Shown here: piece after piece, positions 45,610 to 50,252 of the stretch
Position numbering within the stretch: position 1 is the stretch's first letter
Layout: every line of letters starts with the position of its first letter
Origin: Legionellales bacterium
GTDB taxonomy: Bacteria > Pseudomonadota > Gammaproteobacteria > JAHCLG01
Length of the DNA stretch: 50,252 nt
Reading direction: 5' to 3'
NCBI GenBank assembly: GCA_026125385.1
Contig: JAHCLG010000015.1
Coordinates: 1 to 50,252 of the forward strand
The notes under the pieces: model-generated
Database searches by the model: none
Told to the model about the DNA's origin: nothing
The model's input: only the letters and a program-made list of their open reading frames with translations
Position numbers and translations under genes: made by a program

Positions 45610-46818
45610 ATGGGGAAGTTAGCATCATACTGTGAGAATTTTTTAAGTTCATGGAATAAACGTTGGCAATGTTTTGTCGTCGAGTCAATTGAAGATTTAG
45701 CCGAGTGCGATCATTTACGACGTAAAGTTTTTGGCGAAGAATTAAAACGGCATCACGACAATCCGTTATATAATCCTGGCGGTGATGAAGTTATTTTTAA
45801 AAATAGTACTTATATCGCTTGTCGTGATAATCAAACTAAAAAAATTATTGGATTATGTTGTCTAACACCCGCACATTTAGTTTATCATTATCAAAGTTGT
45901 CGCGAGCTTTATCTTTTAGATAGTTTTGATGAAAAACTATTGCCCCATATTCTTATTGCTTCACGCTACGCTGTGTTACCTCAATATCGCAAATCAGTCG
46001 CATCGCTTGCAATTCTCGAAAAGGTATATAGCTATGCTTTAGCGCTATCATGTCCAATTATGATTTGTGTGAGTGAGCCCAGATTATATCCAATGTATCA
46101 AGGATTAGGTTTTCGCCCATTAGGACGCATGCATACCTCTGATTTGGGTGGTTATCGCATTCCATTATTTTTAATATTACATGATTATCCCTATTTAAAG
46201 AAATTATCTTCCGCTTTTTATTCGCTTATTAAAAAAGCACGTTTTCCCAAAGAAAAGGCTGGATTATGGTGGATGGAAAATCACTATCAACCCCCTTACT
46301 CAATTGGATTTTGTAAGCTTGCCAATAGCCAAATTGACTATCAAAAAATTTCATTACTGCAAGGAATAAGTGAAACTGGACGCAAAATTATATTGAATGA
46401 TAGCTTAGTGTTTTGCTGTAAAAATGGAGAAAAAATCACAAAAAAAGGCGCAAAGGAAACTGGATTTGGTTATGTGTATTCAGGCGAAGTTTCTTTAATT
46501 ACCAAAGATAAGCCTATTAATATATTACGAGCAGGAGACTGGTTCGGTGAAGCTGAACATATAACCCAAGGTGACAGTGAGGGTGATTTAATTGTTAATC
46601 GTGCCAATACTATGATTATTTCTTTTCGCTTAGCCATGTTAAATCACCTGAAAAATGATCAAGACCGCAGTCAATTTTGGCAAAATCTCACTAATATTCT
46701 TGCGCAAAAAATAATTACCTTAAAACAACATTCTCTCAATAGAGATTATATTTATCCTAATAAAATTCAATATCAAGATGGAATCTATCAACATGAAGAC
46801 CAAGCCAGTAATTTTTAA
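45610..46818 (+). CDS. GNAT-like acyltransferase fused to a cyclic-nucleotide-binding domain
   Basis: The 402 residues start at ATG 45610 with AGGAGAGGA upstream; an in-frame TTG at 45583 is less likely. Residues 1 to about 210 look like a GNAT/autoinducer-synthase-type acyltransferase (ECDHLRRKVFGEELKRH; ILIASRYAVLPQYRKSVASL; MYQGLGFRPLGRMH). The segment YVYSGEVSLITKDKPINILR ... AGDWFGEAEHITQG is a cAMP-type binding domain with the GE..GE-like phosphate cassette region. Known cNMP-regulated acetyltransferases (such as mycobacterial Pat) share the idea but not the sequence order. The partner gene overlaps its 3' end. Confidence 0.75.
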   Translation: MGKLASYCENFLSSWNKRWQCFVVESIEDLAECDHLRRKVFGEELKRHHDNPLYNPGGDEVIFKNSTYIACRDNQTKKIIGLCCLTPAHLVYHYQSCRELYLLDSFDEKLLPHILIASRYAVLPQYRKSVASLAILEKVYSYALALSCPIMICVSEPRLYPMYQGLGFRPLGRMHTSDLGGYRIPLFLILHDYPYLKKLSSAFYSLIKKARFPKEKAGLWWMENHYQPPYSIGFCKLANSQIDYQKISLLQGISETGRKIILNDSLVFCCKNGEKITKKGAKETGFGYVYSGEVSLITKDKPINILRAGDWFGEAEHITQGDSEGDLIVNRANTMIISFRLAMLNHLKNDQDRSQFWQNLTNILAQKIITLKQHSLNRDYIYPNKIQYQDGIYQHEDQASNF

Positions 46819-47788
46819 CAAACAGGATTTATTTAGAAATTATGATGCAATACTGGCAAAAAGCGGTTTAAATAAGCAGCACATCCAACAATTTATTACT
46901 CAAAAAATACAGCCGCGCGATTTTTTAATCCAGGCGAGCTCTGGCCGTGGAGGTAAAGTCATTTATATTCCACGCCATTTAACCGATATTCAAAATGTGG
47001 TAGAGCGTATGTTGCAACCTTATCAGGATTATTATCAACACCCGCCACAACGTATTGCATTAATTGGAGGAATTTCTCATGCTGAAGTTACTCGTGCATT
47101 TTCAATTGGAAAAATTGAATTTCGTTTATTATCATTAAATGATTATTCACAATTGCGCGAATTTTCACCGGATATTATTATGTGCTATCCCAGTATTTTA
47201 CGTGAGTTAATGGCGAATCAATATCTTAATCCTCAGCAAATTAAAGGTATTAAGTTAGGCGGAGAACCGTTATTTCCGGATGATTTAGAAAAAATTCATG
47301 CTTATTTCTCTGAGGTGATTATTCTCGAACAATTTGGCTCCACAGAAATGCCTGCTGTTGCAGCACGTGTATTTAAACCGGGTGAAAAAACAGCTTCTTT
47401 TTATTTACAGCCACAACGATTTGAATATTATTTGGACTTTTCGCAATCGGGTTGGCAACGTTTAATTGTCAAAGATCATTTTCAACAGTTATTATTTCCT
47501 ATTGAGGAATTCTTTGATCTAGGTGATGAAGTATATTTAGAAAACGGTATTGTCACGCAAGTGCGTTCTGCTAATGATGCTTTTTTTCAGGATCGCCACA
47601 CTATAAATCAATTGTATCAACAAGGTTGTGTGAATTTGCAATTGGATTTAAAAGCAGATAAATTGTGTTATCAAGGTGACATTATAAATAATGACACTAT
47701 TCAACTGGGCAAACGCGAATTTTTTCCAAGTAAAGAAACATTAGTGCGCTTGCCGAGTTCTAATAAATTGCCGTTGTTGAGACCTTAA
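46793..47788 (+). CDS. Adenylate-forming enzyme resembling phenylacetate-CoA ligase
   Basis: The 331 residues start at ATG 46793, inside the last codons of the preceding gene; an ATG at 46778 is also in frame but has no ribosome site. Motifs resemble PaaK/AMP-dependent ligases: QASSGRGGKVIYIPRH (phosphate loop), GIKLGGEPLFPDDLEKI, and LEQFGSTEMPAVAARVF (the YGSTE-like adenylate site). It is shorter than PaaK (about 435) and lacks a clear C-terminal lid domain. Coupling to the acyltransferase suggests that it activates an acid which is then transferred. The substrate is unknown. Confidence 0.72.
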   Translation: MKTKPVIFNKQDLFRNYDAILAKSGLNKQHIQQFITQKIQPRDFLIQASSGRGGKVIYIPRHLTDIQNVVERMLQPYQDYYQHPPQRIALIGGISHAEVTRAFSIGKIEFRLLSLNDYSQLREFSPDIIMCYPSILRELMANQYLNPQQIKGIKLGGEPLFPDDLEKIHAYFSEVIILEQFGSTEMPAVAARVFKPGEKTASFYLQPQRFEYYLDFSQSGWQRLIVKDHFQQLLFPIEEFFDLGDEVYLENGIVTQVRSANDAFFQDRHTINQLYQQGCVNLQLDLKADKLCYQGDIINNDTIQLGKREFFPSKETLVRLPSSNKLPLLRP

Positions 47789-47843
47789 TATTTGAGTATT
47801 AATAATAAATTTTCTAGGCATTCAAGCTTTCCTACTAAGGAAT

Positions 47844-47859
47844 CCGCGGCAAGCCGCGG
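47844..47859. repeat. Short GC-rich palindrome
   Basis: CCGCGGC-AA-GCCGCGG is a perfect 7-bp stem in an otherwise AT-rich gap, flanked by AAT and GGAATAC. A degenerate relative (GGGGCAAGCCGCAGAGAATAC) lies downstream of carB at about 11110. It could be a REP-like element or a terminator for the genes on either side. Confidence 0.6.
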
Positions 47860-47898
47860 GGAATACTAGTTAAATGATATTTTATGTGCTAAGTGAGG

Positions 47899-49596
47899 TT
47901 ATACTGTGTTGGTCTGGTATATATTTAAGTCACCAACCTTCGTTGCCCCTATATCTTCTTTCGAATCATCATCATTATTAGCAAATACACGAAGAGGTGA
48001 GGATGTTGGTGAGGTAATATTAACACCATTATTACTTAGATCTGAATTCGAACCAGAATTACCACGTGATAAAGAACTTGAGCTGTTATTTGAATTTCCG
48101 GAAGTCATTAGTCGCACTAGTTCACCCTCCGTATAAATTTTATTGTGAGTAACATTAATACCCAGCAATGCTTGATGTACTCTAATTTTATGTCGTGATA
48201 ATTTAGCCTGTTGATTTACATTATAAGTGGATAAAAGAAATAGTATGGGTAATAAAGTTTTCTCTACGTTATCAAAGCCCCTATCTTGTGGCCCCGTCGC
48301 CCAACGCCCATTATGAATCGCCTGTCCGCCATTATAAAAACATACCATACCACCCAGAACAAAATCGATAAATTTTAATGCGTTGGGTAAATAATATTCA
48401 CTCCACCTCGGGCCAATGAAATAACTACCCGCAACTCCCAAACCAGCAGCAGAAGTATTCATGGCGGTATAAACTGATTCGTTAGGAGCGCCATTGATAT
48501 TCACAAACAGAAGATACCACACGTGGGACATTGCATTACTTTCTCCCGCTCCAGAGTTTAATAAAAAAGTCAAAACCGCTTGGAGGCCTTGAGGATGAGT
48601 TTTTTGTCCTAAACGCTGGTTAATTTTTTGAATATCATTGACGTGTGGAGAAGAATAGGTACTTTCAAGTTTTTCAAATAATTGTTGAGTTGTTAATTTA
48701 GGTGCGCTTTCTGCTTTTTTTGATACGCTAGAACCCACATTTTCAATATTAACTACAGTAGCAGTTACAGCAGACAAAGATACCCCGTCAGTTTCATGAT
48801 TATCAGTTAAAGTTACTAATTCTATTTGTGGGTCTTTAGCACTATTATTTTTCAAAAACTCTTTTACAACTTGCTGATAAAAATCTTCCATAATTAATTC
48901 TTGACTATAGGTTAAATCGTTAGAAAATAAATTCATCCGCGATAGAGTTTGATAAATTCTACTTTCTTCACCAAAAATTTTAGCAATTATTTGTGGACTG
49001 GTAAAAAAAACATAACACAATGATAATACACCCGCACTTACTAACATACCAATAACATCTTCGTGAGTAGCTTCATTAAATTCATTTCCACTCAGCTTTT
49101 CAATAATCATGCGGAATAAATTTTCAATGGAAAAACTTGTTACAGTAGTTTTTAAAGTACGCTTGAAAGGATTAAAGGCTAAACTTTCTAGAGTAAAAAT
49201 TATTTGCTGCTTCCAGCGATGATTCTCATTTTTTCCCATGTTAAATGAAATATGAGCAATAACTACTTCGATAACATTAACAGCAAACAAAGCTAATCCT
49301 GTGGAATAATAGGAACGAACGGGCCAGAAATCGTTATTAACTTGATTATCATCTACTAAGCCACGTTCAACACCCGCTGCTTGCAGAGAAAAGAGCAAAG
49401 TTAATAAATGTATATAATATCGGTTAGCAAAATTACTGAGTGTATTGAGGAAAGTTGTAGTTGGTGAACCTAAATATTTTCGAGTCGTATTCACTCCCCG
49501 CTGAATTAATCGATAAGTTCCTTTAACGGTACCCTGACAGGTCATAGCAAAAGTACTACAATATTCGCGAAGCGTTTTACCAAATCCAAAAGGCAT
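47899..49596 (-). CDS. Large multi-pass hypothetical membrane protein, effector-like
   Basis: The 565 residues from ATG 49596 (AGGAGT upstream) contain several hydrophobic segments: YYIHLLTLLFSLQAAGVERG, LALFAVNVIEVVIAH, IGMLVSAGVLSLCYVFFTSP, FIDFVLGGMVCFYNGGQA and TLLPILFLLST. A long Ser/Asn-rich disordered tail ends TKVGDLNIYQTNTV. No family is recognised. The mix of scattered membrane helices with a low-complexity tail is typical of type IV effector candidates in Legionellales, but this is inference from style only. Confidence 0.65.
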   Translation of the reverse strand: MPFGFGKTLREYCSTFAMTCQGTVKGTYRLIQRGVNTTRKYLGSPTTTFLNTLSNFANRYYIHLLTLLFSLQAAGVERGLVDDNQVNNDFWPVRSYYSTGLALFAVNVIEVVIAHISFNMGKNENHRWKQQIIFTLESLAFNPFKRTLKTTVTSFSIENLFRMIIEKLSGNEFNEATHEDVIGMLVSAGVLSLCYVFFTSPQIIAKIFGEESRIYQTLSRMNLFSNDLTYSQELIMEDFYQQVVKEFLKNNSAKDPQIELVTLTDNHETDGVSLSAVTATVVNIENVGSSVSKKAESAPKLTTQQLFEKLESTYSSPHVNDIQKINQRLGQKTHPQGLQAVLTFLLNSGAGESNAMSHVWYLLFVNINGAPNESVYTAMNTSAAGLGVAGSYFIGPRWSEYYLPNALKFIDFVLGGMVCFYNGGQAIHNGRWATGPQDRGFDNVEKTLLPILFLLSTYNVNQQAKLSRHKIRVHQALLGINVTHNKIYTEGELVRLMTSGNSNNSSSSLSRGNSGSNSDLSNNGVNITSPTSSPLRVFANNDDDSKEDIGATKVGDLNIYQTNTV

Positions 49597-49916
49597 ATCA
49601 TCTACTCCTTGTTTTTGTTTAGATTTACTATAAATAAATATTAAAATTTAATATTTAGGGTCATACCAATCGACCACTTGGCAAACAGTGTAGCGAATTT
49701 ACTTACCATTGTCATCACTTAATCAAGATTTTTTTCTACATTTATAACTGTTTGAAAAATAATGCTATCCAGTGTGTTTAAATTGACTTAATTTATCAGT
49801 CTACAAATCCTATTTTTAAGCAGTAATTTTATTATTAAAAGAATCAATATGTTAACTTGACCAAAAGTAAACCCACCTCTACACTGCCTAAAATTATCGT
49901 AATAGGGATTTAAGGG
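49597..49916. other. Intergenic region upstream of two divergent genes
   Basis: Apart from the promoter at 49857-49885 and the ribosome site of the membrane protein at the left edge, the 320 bp show no gene, RNA or repeat that I can support. The DNA is very AT-rich. Confidence 0.5.
49857..49885 (+). promoter_or_regulatory. Sigma-70-like promoter of the terminal secreted-protein gene
   Basis: TTGACC (49857-49862, five of six) and TACACT (49880-49885, four of six) are 17 bp apart, 31 bp before the ATG. Confidence 0.5.
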
Positions 49917-50252
49917 ATGACACGATTTTATTTTTTATTAACATGTTTAAAATACTTCTGCTTCATTTTAATATTATTTTATTTGTTAAATATTTCTCGA
50001 AGTTTTGCTTGGAGTAATCCTTTTACTTTTATTAATAATTTTAATTTTCCAGTTTCACTGACATTAACGAATACTACGTTAAATTGGTCTGATCCGGCAG
50101 GTATTCATAATAGTTGCGGAAATTCAATTTCTAATATAACAATCCCCCCGCAACAAAAAAGTTGCGAATTTACGTTAACCGATGGTCACAAAACGATTTT
50201 AAGTCAACCGGGTAATCAAGGCACCATTACTCTTGCTCAAAAAAACGATCCT
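49917..50252 (+). CDS. Secreted hypothetical protein (partial, runs off the window)
   Basis: ATG 49917 is preceded by TAGGG. The first about 32 residues are a signal peptide (YFCFILILFYLLNISRSFA|W). The next 80 residues, with NFPVSLTLTNTTLNWSDPAG, Cys pairs (NSCGNS, KSCEF) and many Ser/Thr/Asn, suggest a beta-rich extracytoplasmic domain. The frame remains open to the last base. It recalls in style, not sequence, the small secreted protein at 21135-21572. Confidence 0.65.
   Translation, partial: MTRFYFLLTCLKYFCFILILFYLLNISRSFAWSNPFTFINNFNFPVSLTLTNTTLNWSDPAGIHNSCGNSISNITIPPQQKSCEFTLTDGHKTILSQPGNQGTITLAQKNDP

Overview
The window is AT-rich chromosomal DNA of a gammaproteobacterium, most probably a host-associated member of the Legionellales or a neighbouring lineage. 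Supporting this are a MutH mismatch endonuclease, a CyoE/CtaB haem O synthase, carA-carB-greA in a row, and grpE-dnaK-dnaJ together with an hrcA gene. There is also a high density of secreted or effector-like proteins of unknown family. The genus cannot be fixed from the sequence alone.

Layout. Bases 1-857 (minus strand) hold the N-terminal part of a protein built from 33-residue TAL-effector-like DNA-binding repeats, cut by the window edge. It lies downstream of ribD, mutT and secA. Bases 5.3-6.5 kb carry a DciA/DUF721 gene and mutH. Bases 6.7-10.5 kb are accessory: an AAA ATPase with a 10-bp tandem repeat upstream, a lipoprotein, a gene frameshifted at a C7 run, a five-copy array of 22-bp period, and an AAA/DUF4143 pseudogene carrying a 141-bp MITE-like insertion. 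Bases 10.5-15.5 kb are greA, carB and carA. Bases 15.7-21.0 kb encode a complete type I secretion exporter (TolC-like, ABC transporter with degenerate C39 domain, HlyD-like) followed by a cytochrome c5. Bases 21.1-24.7 kb hold a small secreted protein, phospholipase PldA, a palindromic element, cyoE and a quinone-oxidoreductase-like gene.

Bases 25.0-31.9 kb form a streptolysin-S-like (thiazole/oxazole-modified) peptide operon. It has a 56-residue precursor with a Cys/Ser/Thr-rich tail that is missing from simple ORF lists, then a hairpin, then SagB-, SagC- and SagD/YcaO-like enzymes. Two CPBP membrane proteins, an ABC ATPase and its permease follow, with most genes overlapping by a few bases. 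Bases 32.0-33.4 kb hold unknown genes. Bases 33.6-37.5 kb are dnaJ, dnaK and grpE with a visible sigma-32-type promoter. Bases 37.7-39.5 kb encode an acetate kinase fused to a PduL-type phosphotransacylase. Another AAA ATPase, hrcA, nadK, recN, a small protein and fur follow. Bases 45.6-47.8 kb encode a GNAT-like acyltransferase fused to a cyclic-nucleotide-binding domain, and a partner resembling PaaK-type adenylating enzymes. The window ends with a large effector-like membrane protein and the start of a secreted protein.

The two most unusual systems are the TALE-like repeat protein and the SLS-like peptide operon. Smaller points of interest are the cNMP-gated acyltransferase pair, the TA-inserting MITE family and the 22-bp repeat array.
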